From: a bacterium
Lineage (GTDB): Bacteria > Bdellovibrionota > UBA1018
Direction: 5' to 3'
Length of the DNA stretch: 64,000 nucleotides
NCBI GenBank assembly: GCA_019751945.1
Contig: JAIEMT010000039.1
Location: forward strand, 1 to 64,000
Below the pieces are notes generated by a model, which was not told the origin of the DNA, made no database searches, and saw only the letters and a program-made list of their open reading frames with translations. The position numbers and the translations under genes are program-made. Position 1 is the stretch's first letter; each line of letters begins with the position of its first letter. This document shows positions 52,859-61,156 of the stretch, one piece after another.

Positions 52859-54721
52859 TCAACCCCATCCCGCCCAAAGAGCGAGGCGGTAAGTGACGAA
52901 CGATGCGACGTAAGCGAGCGTTGTCATATAAACCAGCATGAAAATCGGCCAGCGCCAGCTATTGGTTTCACGTCGGGTGACCGCTAATGTCGATAAGCAC
53001 TGGCAAGCCAGGATGTACCAAACCAGCAAACTCAGTGCGGTAGCGAGCGACCAGTTTTTGGCCAAGATGGGGCCCAATGCAGCAGCTGTTTCAGATTCTT
53101 TGGCTTCGACGGCGTACACAGTTGCAAGTGCTCCGACCATCACTTCGCGGGCGGCAAAACCCGGAATGAGTGCCACTGAGATTCTCCAATCAAAGCCGAG
53201 TGGCTTTAGGAACGGTTCGATCGCGCCACCGATTTTTCCAGCGTAACTGTACCGAATGGCCGGCTCTGTCGCTCCTTCGGGAGCATGGGGATACGAAGCC
53301 AAGAACCACAGAATAACGGATAGTGAAAGAATCACGGTTCCCGCACGGCGAACGAAGAGCTTCGAGCGCTCGAGCAAGCCCAGAGTAATGCCTCGAAGGC
53401 TCGGCCACTTATAGGTTGGCAATTCCATGAGCAGTTGTGGCTTGGCGCCTTTAAATAAAGTCTTCTTGAAGATCACGGCCATGACGAGCGCCGCGATGAT
53501 TCCCCCCAAATAAAGGCCCAGCATCACCAATCCTTGCAGCTTCAAGAATCCCAGTACCGACGTGTTGGGAATGAACGCCGCAATGAGAAGCGAATACACA
53601 GGCAAGCGTGCTGAACAAGTCGTGAGCGGTGCCACTAAAATGGTGGTCATGCGATCGCGTTTATTTTCAATCGTTCGCGTGGCCATGATTCCGGGAATTG
53701 CGCACGCATAAGACGAAAGCAGTGGAATGAACGCACGGCCGTTCAGTCCCACTTTTCCCATCAGGCGATCCATCAAGAAAGCGGCTCGAGACATGTAGCC
53801 CGAGTCTTCTAGGAAAAGAATAAACAGGAACAGTAAAAGAATCTGTGGGAGGAAAACGAGCACAGCCCCCACGCCCGAAATAATTCCATCGGCGAGCAAA
53901 CTCTTCAGCGCTCCGTCGGGCATGTGCGTTCCGACGGCCGCTCCTAGCCAGCCTAAGCCTTCTTGAATCCACTCTTGGGGAATCTTGGCCCAGGTAAAAA
54001 TCGCTTGGAACATCAGCGCTAACACTCCCAGCAAAAGGGTCGTTCCATAAACGGGGTGCAACACGACATGGTCAATCTTGTCGGTCCAAATTTCTGGTTG
54101 GCCCACCTTGCGCGTGCATTTTTTTAAGATGCGATCAACTTCCGCAAAGCGCGCGCGCACATCATCGGGAGAGGATTTCTTCCACTCCCGTACTATCACT
54201 TCTTCAGCCGGGGCATGAAATTCCTTTTCCAAGTGCTGAAGCAATTCCGGAATTCCTGTGCGCTTCACCGCGACGGTGGGGATCACAGTCACACCCAATT
54301 CTTTCGAAAGTGCTTGAACGTCGACATCGATACCTCGGCGAATGGCCAAGTCCATCATGTTCAGAACGAGCACCACGGGCTTGCCGAGGGATTTCAATTC
54401 CAGCAGCAACCCCAAGTTGCGTTCGAGATTCGTGACATCTGCGACCACTACCAAGATTCGGGGAGGGGCTTCGGTCGATAGTTTTCCCAAGATCACATCG
54501 CGCGCAATGGCTTCATCGGGCGTGTGGGCGTCCAAACTATACGTGCCGGGTAAATCTAAGACACTGATGGTGAGACCCGAGGCCGTTTTCACGCTGCCCT
54601 CTTTGCGTTCCACCGTGACACCCGGATAGTTTGCCACCTTCTGACGGCTGCCAGTGAGTGCATTGAAGAGAGCGGTTTTGCCGCAGTTCGGATTTCCAGC
54701 TAGAGCAACTCGAAGGGTCAT
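52859..54721 (-). CDS. feoB: Ferrous iron transport protein B
   Basis: 620 residues. The N-terminal G-domain has G1 GNPNCGKT, G3 DLPGTYSL and G4 NMMD. A membrane part follows with nucleoside-gate repeats (LPVYSLLIAAFIPN, GFAAREVMVGALATVY) and about eight helices. It is shorter than the E. coli protein (773) but within the family range. It imports Fe2+ across the inner membrane. Its start overlaps the feoA stop by four bases (ATGA). It is part of the ArsR-FeoA-FeoB-small protein operon. Confidence 0.97.
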   Translation of the reverse strand: MTLRVALAGNPNCGKTALFNALTGSRQKVANYPGVTVERKEGSVKTASGLTISVLDLPGTYSLDAHTPDEAIARDVILGKLSTEAPPRILVVVADVTNLERNLGLLLELKSLGKPVVLVLNMMDLAIRRGIDVDVQALSKELGVTVIPTVAVKRTGIPELLQHLEKEFHAPAEEVIVREWKKSSPDDVRARFAEVDRILKKCTRKVGQPEIWTDKIDHVVLHPVYGTTLLLGVLALMFQAIFTWAKIPQEWIQEGLGWLGAAVGTHMPDGALKSLLADGIISGVGAVLVFLPQILLLFLFILFLEDSGYMSRAAFLMDRLMGKVGLNGRAFIPLLSSYACAIPGIMATRTIENKRDRMTTILVAPLTTCSARLPVYSLLIAAFIPNTSVLGFLKLQGLVMLGLYLGGIIAALVMAVIFKKTLFKGAKPQLLMELPTYKWPSLRGITLGLLERSKLFVRRAGTVILSLSVILWFLASYPHAPEGATEPAIRYSYAGKIGGAIEPFLKPLGFDWRISVALIPGFAAREVMVGALATVYAVEAKESETAAALGPILAKNWSLATALSLLVWYILACQCLSTLAVTRRETNSWRWPIFMLVYMTTLAYVASFVTYRLALWAGWG

Positions 54722-54954
54722 ACTTCTACCTCGATCCGATTCGCTTCGTTTCTGCGTAAAGCGACGAGAGAACCGCGCACGCGCAACGCAATCGGGTCTC
54801 CACCGAACGGAGCTTCGTGGACGATTTCTACCGTCGATCCTTCGATCAATCCCATTTCCAAAAGCCGGCGCGAGAATTCGCTGCTCGAATCATCGATTCG
54901 TTTGATCAGCCCTCGCATTCCTTTTTTCAATTCACCTAGTTTGCGCAAATTCAT
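54718..54954 (-). CDS. feoA: Ferrous iron transport protein A
   Basis: 78 residues with the SH3-like FeoA pattern (GLIKRIDDSSSEFSRRLLEM, then GLIEGSTVEIVHEAPFGGDPIALRVRGSLVALRR split in blocks). FeoA is the small cytoplasmic partner that regulates FeoB. It overlaps feoB by four bases, and seven bases separate it from the ArsR-type gene, so all are one transcript. Confidence 0.93.
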   Translation of the reverse strand: MNLRKLGELKKGMRGLIKRIDDSSSEFSRRLLEMGLIEGSTVEIVHEAPFGGDPIALRVRGSLVALRRNEANRIEVEV

Positions 54955-54961
54955 AGATGTC

Positions 54962-55306
54962 TCACTTCTGAACCAATTCTTCGACGTGCTTAATCCCTTC
55001 GTGGAGGAGACGATTGATGTGATCGTCGTCCAACGAGTAATAGGACGTCCGGCCGTCGCGGCGGACTTTCACCAGCTGTAAATTTCGGAGTGTTCTTAAA
55101 TGGTGGCTGACTGCGGGTTGCGAAACATCAAGCAATGCCGCGATGTCACCCACGCAGAGTTCGCCTTTCGACAGAACCCAAACAATCTGAACGCGCGAAG
55201 AATCGCCCAGCGCGGAAAAAGTATCGGCCAGTAAGCCGAAGACTTTCTTTTCCTTCAGACCCTTGCCGACTTGGTTCTGACCGATTTGATTCAAAGATTG
55301 GAGCAT
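54962..55306 (-). CDS. ArsR/SmtB-family regulator in the feo operon
   Basis: 114 residues. A winged HTH of the ArsR family (LGDSSRVQIVWVLSKGELCV, then GDIAALLDVSQPAVSHHLRTL) with the wing VRRDGRTSYYSLDDDHINRLL. The typical ELCV..D box is present, with one cysteine, so metal sensing through this and C-terminal His/Asp residues is possible. GAGGA precedes the ATG. It heads the feoAB operon, with an AT-rich dyad just upstream, so it probably represses the operon in response to iron or another metal or redox state. Confidence 0.9.
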   Translation of the reverse strand: MLQSLNQIGQNQVGKGLKEKKVFGLLADTFSALGDSSRVQIVWVLSKGELCVGDIAALLDVSQPAVSHHLRTLRNLQLVKVRRDGRTSYYSLDDDHINRLLHEGIKHVEELVQK

Positions 55307-55320
55307 TCAGTCCTCAGTCT

Positions 55321-55352
55321 TGAATATATATAAACAAGTGCTTATATATTCA
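55321..55352. promoter_or_regulatory. Probable ArsR operator/promoter region
   Basis: ATATATAA (55326-55333) and TTATATAT (55342-55349) form a perfect dyad with an 8-base centre; adding flanks, TGAATATA and TATATTCA extend it with a two-base offset. ArsR/SmtB operators are AT-rich dyads of this size. It lies 15-46 bases upstream of the ATG, overlapping where the promoter must be. Confidence 0.6.
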
Positions 55353-55406
55353 TATATTGATTTTGACGTAAAGCGAAAAGTAACGAGACCAGTCACAGGC
55401 TGAAAT

Positions 55407-55802
55407 TTATCGACGAGTGAGTGAGCTGGTGAGGCTGGTGGTGAGACCCCAGATCAACCAGATCAGGAATACCACTACCGCAGTGCCCCATCCGTGGTGA
55501 CTACCGAACCATCCCGAGCCGCTCGAGGGAAGGAAGTACAGGCATTGAGCGACGAATGGAAAGAGGGAGAGCAAGAAGCCGGCTTGCAACCACGGCAAGC
55601 GGTTCAAACCTGGCAATTGAATGAGCAATGCCCAAAGTCCTCCAAAAACGAGCCGAGGGTAAAGCGTCGACATGGAAGTTTGGGGAGCGAGCGTGGAGCC
55701 CATCACCGCAAAGAGTCCCATATGGTACATGCCCCAGCCTACGAGAGTGCTGACGAGGGCGCCGACGGTTCCTGCCGAATAGAGGACGAAGAAGGTGTGC
55801 AT
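55407..55802 (-). CDS. Membrane protein of unknown function
   Basis: 131 residues, with about four hydrophobic helices (TVGALVSTLVGWGMYHMGLF, LVFGGLWALLIQLPGL, AGFLLSLFPFVAQCLYFLP, AVVVFLIWLIWGLTTS). The frame is open to a TTG at 55844, but that part runs through a 25-base palindrome, so the ATG at 55802 is preferred even though GGAGG touches it. No family is recognised. It lies between the feo unit and the M14 peptidase. Confidence 0.62.
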   Translation of the reverse strand: MHTFFVLYSAGTVGALVSTLVGWGMYHMGLFAVMGSTLAPQTSMSTLYPRLVFGGLWALLIQLPGLNRLPWLQAGFLLSLFPFVAQCLYFLPSSGSGWFGSHHGWGTAVVVFLIWLIWGLTTSLTSSLTRR

Positions 55803-55840
55803 CCCTCCATCATCGGGGCAGATTTCGAGAAGTTCAACTG

Positions 55841-55865
55841 CCAAAAGGTGGTCACCACCTTTTGG
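55841..55865. repeat. 25-base near-perfect palindrome (12-bp stem, 1-base loop)
   Basis: CCAAAAGGTGGT (55841-55852) and ACCACCTTTTGG (55854-55865) flank a single C. It lies 13 bases beyond the M14 peptidase stop on the minus strand. It is probably a transcript-end hairpin for that gene, but such a short loop is more like a DNA cruciform or a protein-binding site. No T-run follows. Confidence 0.75.
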
Positions 55866-55877
55866 TATAGCGCTGCG

Positions 55878-56954
55878 TTATTCTGTGATTTCAGCCGGGC
55901 GTTTGAATGGGAGGCGATTCTGATACCAAAGTTTAATCGCAGCGGCGTGAGCTTCTTCTCTCTCTGTGTTGGAAAGATCGGTCCACGACCCGTGAGAAAT
56001 AATGACTCGGGTAAAGAAATCCAGCATCGGTAAATGGCGGCGCATAGTACGGCGATGTCGATGCGGCTTGATAGGATTAAACGGTCCCAGAAGTGAGAAA
56101 AACTGCCAGGGGTTTTTCTTAATCCAAATCCACGAGCCCATTTCCAAAGTAATGGGCATCAGCACATTCTTGGCTTGAGGCGTGCCCTGAATCTTTTTCT
56201 GATGTTCGATGTAGAGGTGGTCCCAGAGGTCGCCGTGCGTGGTGTAGTTCTTCGCTTGGGGTTCAAAAATATAAATGTGATTGGGCATCACCAAATCCAT
56301 CAAGCGTTTTAAACGATAAACTTCTGCCAGATGCGGAAATGGCGTCTTACTCTTTGCCCAAGGAAACCAGAGCTGATCGACGTAACCAAAGCCGGAGTGG
56401 AAATCAAAAAGTACAGACGCTGAGGAATCAAAAACCTCGCGCTTAAAAAAATCGACCAAAGTCTGCGACTCCACTTCCATCTTGCCCGGCTCTTTTCCCA
56501 TGTACCAAGGAATATGAGGCGAGATGCGCTGACCGCCGATCATCCAGCTGGAGTGCTCGGCGACGATCGGAGAGTTGCGCATAATGTCGACGTGATTTCC
56601 GTTCGAACGTCGTGTGAGATACATGCCCACCGGGTTCACCAGGGGAATGAAGGAAAATCTCATTCGTTCGAGTTGCCATTGAAAAGTTTCGTCCCATTCC
56701 AGGCGCTGCAAGAAGTTATTCAAAAACGCGATGGCTAAGTGGCTGCCGATTCGCTCGAGTCCGTGAACACCACCGGAAACACCAAACACAGGCGCTTCGG
56801 GTTTCTGCGAGCCGATAGAAAAAGTGTAGAGGGGAAAATCGAGTTTTCCGTGCTTCACTCGCGCGGGAATTTCGACTCGCGCAATTTTTGAATATTTTTG
56901 AAAACGTTCGGCCAAAGTCTCAAGCTGCTGGAGTTCGCTGAAGGATGTTGTCAT
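55878..56954 (-). CDS. Zinc carboxypeptidase-like (M14) hydrolase
   Basis: 358 residues. The M14 zinc ligands are HGLE (GGVHGLERIG) and a later His in LFDFHSGFG. The catalytic Glu is in ITLEMGSW. NPVGMYLTRRSNGNHVDIMRN matches the substrate-binding Asn-Arg of the family. It probably removes C-terminal residues or amide-linked groups. There is no signal peptide, so it acts in the cytoplasm unless exported otherwise. It is 25 bases downstream of the acyltransferase pair and may share its transcript. Confidence 0.82.
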   Translation of the reverse strand: MTTSFSELQQLETLAERFQKYSKIARVEIPARVKHGKLDFPLYTFSIGSQKPEAPVFGVSGGVHGLERIGSHLAIAFLNNFLQRLEWDETFQWQLERMRFSFIPLVNPVGMYLTRRSNGNHVDIMRNSPIVAEHSSWMIGGQRISPHIPWYMGKEPGKMEVESQTLVDFFKREVFDSSASVLFDFHSGFGYVDQLWFPWAKSKTPFPHLAEVYRLKRLMDLVMPNHIYIFEPQAKNYTTHGDLWDHLYIEHQKKIQGTPQAKNVLMPITLEMGSWIWIKKNPWQFFSLLGPFNPIKPHRHRRTMRRHLPMLDFFTRVIISHGSWTDLSNTEREEAHAAAIKLWYQNRLPFKRPAEITE

Positions 56955-56979
56955 AGGCGAGAGATAAACTTATCAGACT

Positions 56980-57780
56980 TCAGGAGAGAACACTACGGCG
57001 AGCCAGCGGTGACTCGGCGTGGTAAAGCGTCGAAATTCCGTCATGCGCTTTTTGAGCAAGAACCCGTCGGTCTGGATCCGTCGGAAGAGGGGCCAAGAAG
57101 AAGAGCTTCGCTTTAACCGACTTGAGACGAAGCATGGCCAAGAACTGAGTGCCGAACTCGATATCCCCATAGTAAAAGATGGAGTCTCGAACCTCGGGGG
57201 CGATCGGGTTGCCGTTGACTTCGGTGTAAACCAAGGTGAGTGGCAAAACTTTTCTTCCAGAGAGGATCGCTGAATCGAAAAGCGATTTCTTAAAAGGAAG
57301 AACCGTGTCGCCATTGGTACTGGTGGCTTCAGCAAAGACCATGACGTTCCATCCCTCTTTGAGGGCATCGGTGATTTCAGTAATCTCACCTGAGATATTA
57401 TTTCGATTCCGGCGTTCAACAAAAAGGCACGCCCCGTATTCGACGAAGGCTCCCAGGCCGAAAGAATTTTTCACCTCAACAGAGGTGATGAAGAGCATCG
57501 GAAAGACCGTCTCCATCAAAATGACATCGACATAGGAAAGATGGTTGCTCACCACCAAGAAGTTCTCACCCGGATGCTGTGCTCGGATTTTATCTAAACC
57601 CTGAACTTCGAGATCGATATTGAGAACTTTGAGAATGAGCTTGCAAGTGAGGGCCAGTTTTCGTTTTGAAAAGTGGCGCCGCTTTGTAACGTCTTTGACG
57701 AACCTGAAGTAGACCCAAGACGAAAAAAGAAACTCACCTAAGAGGGCCAACATCAATGGCCCCTTCCATAGAATTCTCAT
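56980..57780 (-). CDS. 1-acyl-glycerol-3-phosphate acyltransferase-like (PlsC/OlsA type)
   Basis: 266 residues. An N-terminal membrane helix (PLMLALLGEFLFSSWVYF) is followed by the acyltransferase motifs NHLSYVDVILM (NHx4D), VEYGACLFVERRNRNNISGE (motif II/III-like) and VFAEATSTNGD. It would acylate a hydroxyl acceptor of a lipid at the inner membrane. It begins two bases after the stop of the GNAT-type acyltransferase gene, the order seen for olsB-olsA in ornithine lipid synthesis. Confidence 0.86.
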   Translation of the reverse strand: MRILWKGPLMLALLGEFLFSSWVYFRFVKDVTKRRHFSKRKLALTCKLILKVLNIDLEVQGLDKIRAQHPGENFLVVSNHLSYVDVILMETVFPMLFITSVEVKNSFGLGAFVEYGACLFVERRNRNNISGEITEITDALKEGWNVMVFAEATSTNGDTVLPFKKSLFDSAILSGRKVLPLTLVYTEVNGNPIAPEVRDSIFYYGDIEFGTQFLAMLRLKSVKAKLFFLAPLPTDPDRRVLAQKAHDGISTLYHAESPLARRSVLS

Positions 57781-57782
57781 AT

Positions 57783-58640
57783 TTAAACTTGGTATTTACG
57801 CTCGAACTGCTTGGTCATCTGGTCGACCTGCAGAATCGTAAAGAAGTCGACGCATTTAAAGTCCACATCGAGGGCGGGTTCACCGCAAACTTTCGCTCCG
57901 GCTCGCAAATAGGATTGAAGCAGCGGGGGCAACAACTCCTTTAACTTTGCAGCCGACTCTTCAGTGGGCTGCGCCTTTTGAACGCGTGCAATGGCTTCTT
58001 CTAAACCCGGCATCGTGAATTTTAGAGTGGGAATAATTTCGTAAGGGTTGCTCAGGTGTCCACCATCGAGCAGGTGCTTGTAGACCAACGCCACTTCCTG
58101 GGGTTCCATGGTCTTGACGCTGGTGCAGCCGAAAAGAAATTTAGCGTCCACGGCATTCAAGTATTTCGAAAGGCCGCGCCAGAGATAGGCCATCACTGCG
58201 CCCGTTCTATAGTCTTTGTGGATGCAGGCGCGCCCCAATTCTAATTTCACATCCGGAAGGGCAGTGAAATTTTTCAGAACGAATTCATCTTCAGAGTAAA
58301 ATTCTTTTGAGAACCCGCTCGAGATCAAGCGGTACGTTCCCACGACGCGATCAATTTCTTTGTCGATAATGACCAGGTGGTCGCAGACCGAGTCGAAGCG
58401 ATCCATGTCCCAGCCGAACGGAAAAACGGTGCGACCAAACTCGCGGAAGAAAACCTGGTAACGAAGTTTTAAAACCTGCTCGAGTTCCTTTTTGGAATCA
58501 GCGGTCTTAATTAAAAAATTATTCTTTTCAAAAGTGATGGGCACTTTAGGCGCAAAGCCGTCGTCGATTAAATCCTGAACCTTGCGAACATGGTCCAAGT
58601 AATCCGTGACTTTTTTAACGGGATTCAGCCCGGCTATCAT
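57783..58640 (-). CDS. OlsB-like N-acyltransferase (GNAT/Acetyltransf_5)
   Basis: 285 residues. Stretches such as LKLRYQVFFREFGRTVFP, DHLVIIDKEIDRVVGTYRL, KLELGRACIHKDYRTGAVMA, YLWRGLSKYLN and LFGCTSV are the pattern of OlsB, which attaches a 3-hydroxy fatty acyl chain from ACP to ornithine. The downstream PlsC-like gene would add the second chain. An ATG at 58640 with GAGGGA nine bases upstream is preferred over a GTG at 58664. The substrate may be ornithine or another amino acid (inference). Confidence 0.82.
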   Translation of the reverse strand: MIAGLNPVKKVTDYLDHVRKVQDLIDDGFAPKVPITFEKNNFLIKTADSKKELEQVLKLRYQVFFREFGRTVFPFGWDMDRFDSVCDHLVIIDKEIDRVVGTYRLISSGFSKEFYSEDEFVLKNFTALPDVKLELGRACIHKDYRTGAVMAYLWRGLSKYLNAVDAKFLFGCTSVKTMEPQEVALVYKHLLDGGHLSNPYEIIPTLKFTMPGLEEAIARVQKAQPTEESAAKLKELLPPLLQSYLRAGAKVCGEPALDVDFKCVDFFTILQVDQMTKQFERKYQV

Positions 58641-58684
58641 TTCAAGGAGTCCCTCTTTTGCCACCGCACACTCTCAGCCTAACG

Positions 58685-59869
58685 CTATTTCTTAGAAGCC
58701 TTGTTCAGGCTTTCGTTAGGATGGGTATGCACGCGCGACCATACTTTTACAAACTTTTTTACATTAAGTCCGCCGCGTTGCGTTGAATTCCAGATGGCTC
58801 CGAGTTGAGAATAGTCCGAAAACTGCGAGCCATTGCAGTCGGCGCGGATGAAGCTCAGCGGAGCATTGAGATCGCTGCCTAGCGACACAGCATCTTCTCC
58901 AACAACCTGTCCAGCCTCTTGAACCTGATGTTTTAAGGCGGGAATGCCGCCCGCTCCGCAGGGTGCGAGCCTAGAAGGCGTGTCTTGAAGCATGTCTTCG
59001 CTGGGGATAATCCCCAGAATCCCGCCGGTGCGCTTCACCGCTTGAAGCTGGATCTCCGAAATGCCGCGCTCAGCCCCGAGGTATTTTCTCAGTGCCGTGT
59101 GTGTATAAAGGAGGGGAAGCTGGGCTTTTTCGGAAATCTGGGTGAGTTCGACCTGATCCGCATCCGTCGCGTGAGACAGATCCATCCACACCCCTCGTTG
59201 AATCAGCGAGTGAGCGAGCCTCCGACCGGTATCGGTCATGCCCTTCGTATTCACGAGCACGCCTTGGGAATCGCGCGTGCCATTTTTCCAGGCTTTAAAC
59301 CATCCCAGTGGATTTGCAGCGGAACCCGTTCCGCGCATCAAGGCCGCGCCACCGAAATGGTCATCAATAAAATGATAGAGCGTGACGATGCGAATGCCCT
59401 CTTGGTCGATGAATTCCACCAGATCTTGTTCTGTTTCCAAAACTTGGGCAGCCCCTTCGAGCGAAAAGACCAGGGCTTTCTTCCCAGCAGCATGGGCCTG
59501 CTCCAGTTCATTCGGCGAGCGAGCAATGACCCAATGGGGATGGGCCTTCACAAACTGCTTGGCCGTAAAAATCTGTCGACGAATCGCGTCTCGCGGCTCT
59601 CCTCGAAAAAGAGGGTGGGTGTACAGAGCCACCACCACCACCTGAGCGCCCGATTTCTCAAGCGCCTCGGGGTTGATCTTGGAACCCATCTTTTCTTTCC
59701 AGCTCTTCACTTCAATGGGCCCATTGAATTTCCCAAACCAGGGCACTCCGAACCCTTCGTACATGAAGACATGGGCATGTAGGTCCACTAGTCCCTCGCC
59801 CGCCACCGGTGCCGCGGCGTGCGCTGTTTGCAGTGCAAAGCTTGCGAGGAAACCGAACAGAATCTTCAT
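58685..59869 (-). CDS. Exported membrane dipeptidase-like (M19) hydrolase
   Basis: 394 residues with a signal peptide (ILFGFLASFALQTAHA). The amidohydrolase/M19 metal motifs are DLHAHVF (DxHxH), DLSHATDAD and VSLGSDLNAPL, together with the repeat of histidine in LLYTHTALR. It probably cleaves dipeptides or similar compounds in the periplasm. The frame runs upstream to 60004, but the signal peptide fixes the ATG at 59867-59869. It is divergent from the ornithine aminotransferase gene. Confidence 0.83.
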   Translation of the reverse strand: MKILFGFLASFALQTAHAAAPVAGEGLVDLHAHVFMYEGFGVPWFGKFNGPIEVKSWKEKMGSKINPEALEKSGAQVVVVALYTHPLFRGEPRDAIRRQIFTAKQFVKAHPHWVIARSPNELEQAHAAGKKALVFSLEGAAQVLETEQDLVEFIDQEGIRIVTLYHFIDDHFGGAALMRGTGSAANPLGWFKAWKNGTRDSQGVLVNTKGMTDTGRRLAHSLIQRGVWMDLSHATDADQVELTQISEKAQLPLLYTHTALRKYLGAERGISEIQLQAVKRTGGILGIIPSEDMLQDTPSRLAPCGAGGIPALKHQVQEAGQVVGEDAVSLGSDLNAPLSFIRADCNGSQFSDYSQLGAIWNSTQRGGLNVKKFVKVWSRVHTHPNESLNKASKK

Positions 59870-59926
59870 GTGCAACAAGCTAACTGATCTCATGAATGTT
59901 GACAATCTTGTGGTATGGTACCCGGC

Positions 59927-61156
59927 ATGAGTGCATTTCAAAAGAATCCGAGCAGTGAACAGGCCATGGCCTTGGAAGAGCGCTACGGTGCTCACAACTA
60001 CCACCCTCTCCCCGTGGTCCTCACTAAAGGAGAAGGCGTTTATCTTTGGAGTCCCGAGGGCACACGCTACCTGGACTTTCTCTCCGCTTATTCAGCGGTG
60101 AACCAGGGGCATTGTCACCCCAAGATCGTCAAGGCCATGCAAGATCAGGCGGGGAAATTAAGCCTCACTTCCCGCGCCTTCTATAATGATGTGTTAGGAC
60201 CCTACGAAAAGTACTTGGGCGAATACTTTGGTTACCAGCGAGTCCTCCCGATGAACACCGGTGTGGAAGGTGTGGAGACGGCCCTGAAGCTCTGTCGCAA
60301 ATGGGCTTACATGAAAAAGAAGATTCCCGATCAGAAGGCGAAGATTCTGGCGTGCAGTGATAACTTTCACGGCCGCACGATTGCAGTGATCTCCGCTTCA
60401 ACTAGCGGCGAGTCGCGCGATGGGTTTGGTCCGTACCTGCCGGGTTTAGAAATCGTCGAATACAATAATTTGGCGTCGCTTGAGAAGGCTTTGAAAGATC
60501 CCAACGTCGCCGGATTTTTGATTGAGCCGATTCAAGGTGAGGCAGGCGTCGTCGTGCCGGATGAAGGCTATCTGCGCAAGGCTTACGATCTCTGTAAGAA
60601 GCACAACGTTCTTTTTATTGCCGATGAAATTCAAACCGGAATTGCTCGCACCGGAAAACTCTTGGCTTGTCAGCACGAAGGAGTGCGTCCCGATATTTTG
60701 ATTTTGGGTAAAGCCCTTTCAGGTGGGATGTTACCGGTATCTGCTGTTCTTGCGGATGACGACATCATGCTTTGTATCAAACCGGGCGAACACGGTTCGA
60801 CCTTCGGTGGAAATCCTTTGGCCTGTGTGGTGGCTGTCGCTGCTTTGGAAGTCGTGAAAGACGAGAAGCTGGCTGAGAACGCCCAGAAGATGGGCGAAAT
60901 CTTTCGAAGTGAACTTTCTAAATTGAAGCACGAGAATGTTGTCGGAGTTCGCGGAAAGGGATTGCTGAACGCTGTGATCATTAAAGAGAAGGGCAAAAAA
61001 ACGGCCTGGGATCTTTGCGTGGCGCTTCAGGAAAAAGGGCTGCTCGCGAAACCCACTCGTGAACACATTATTCGATTTGCTCCGCCACTGGTCATTAATG
61101 AAAACCAGCTTCGCGAGGGCATTGAGATGATCAAGAAAGCGATCCTTGAGTTCTAA
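59927..61156 (+). CDS. rocD: Ornithine aminotransferase
   Basis: 409 residues. A class III PLP aminotransferase with [21 protein letters not shown] and the PLP lysine K262 ([10 protein letters not shown]). The start [20 protein letters not shown] is characteristic of ornithine-oxo-acid transaminase. It converts ornithine and 2-oxoglutarate to glutamate semialdehyde and glutamate. Two in-frame ATG codons are 12 bases apart. No strong ribosome site supports either, and the second is chosen. Its end overlaps the M20 gene by 11 bases. Confidence 0.93.
   Translation: MSAFQKNPSSEQAMALEERYGAHNYHPLPVVLTKGEGVYLWSPEGTRYLDFLSAYSAVNQGHCHPKIVKAMQDQAGKLSLTSRAFYNDVLGPYEKYLGEYFGYQRVLPMNTGVEGVETALKLCRKWAYMKKKIPDQKAKILACSDNFHGRTIAVISASTSGESRDGFGPYLPGLEIVEYNNLASLEKALKDPNVAGFLIEPIQGEAGVVVPDEGYLRKAYDLCKKHNVLFIADEIQTGIARTGKLLACQHEGVRPDILILGKALSGGMLPVSAVLADDDIMLCIKPGEHGSTFGGNPLACVVAVAALEVVKDEKLAENAQKMGEIFRSELSKLKHENVVGVRGKGLLNAVIIKEKGKKTAWDLCVALQEKGLLAKPTREHIIRFAPPLVINENQLREGIEMIKKAILEF

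Noticed and set aside
58985-59782. Open frame of 265 codons on the plus strand
   Set aside because: It lies fully antisense to the M19 dipeptidase gene, whose motifs are clear. It is a shadow frame.
59899-59926. TTGACA with TATGGT before the ornithine aminotransferase gene
   Set aside because: The spacing is only nine bases, too short for a sigma-70 promoter.
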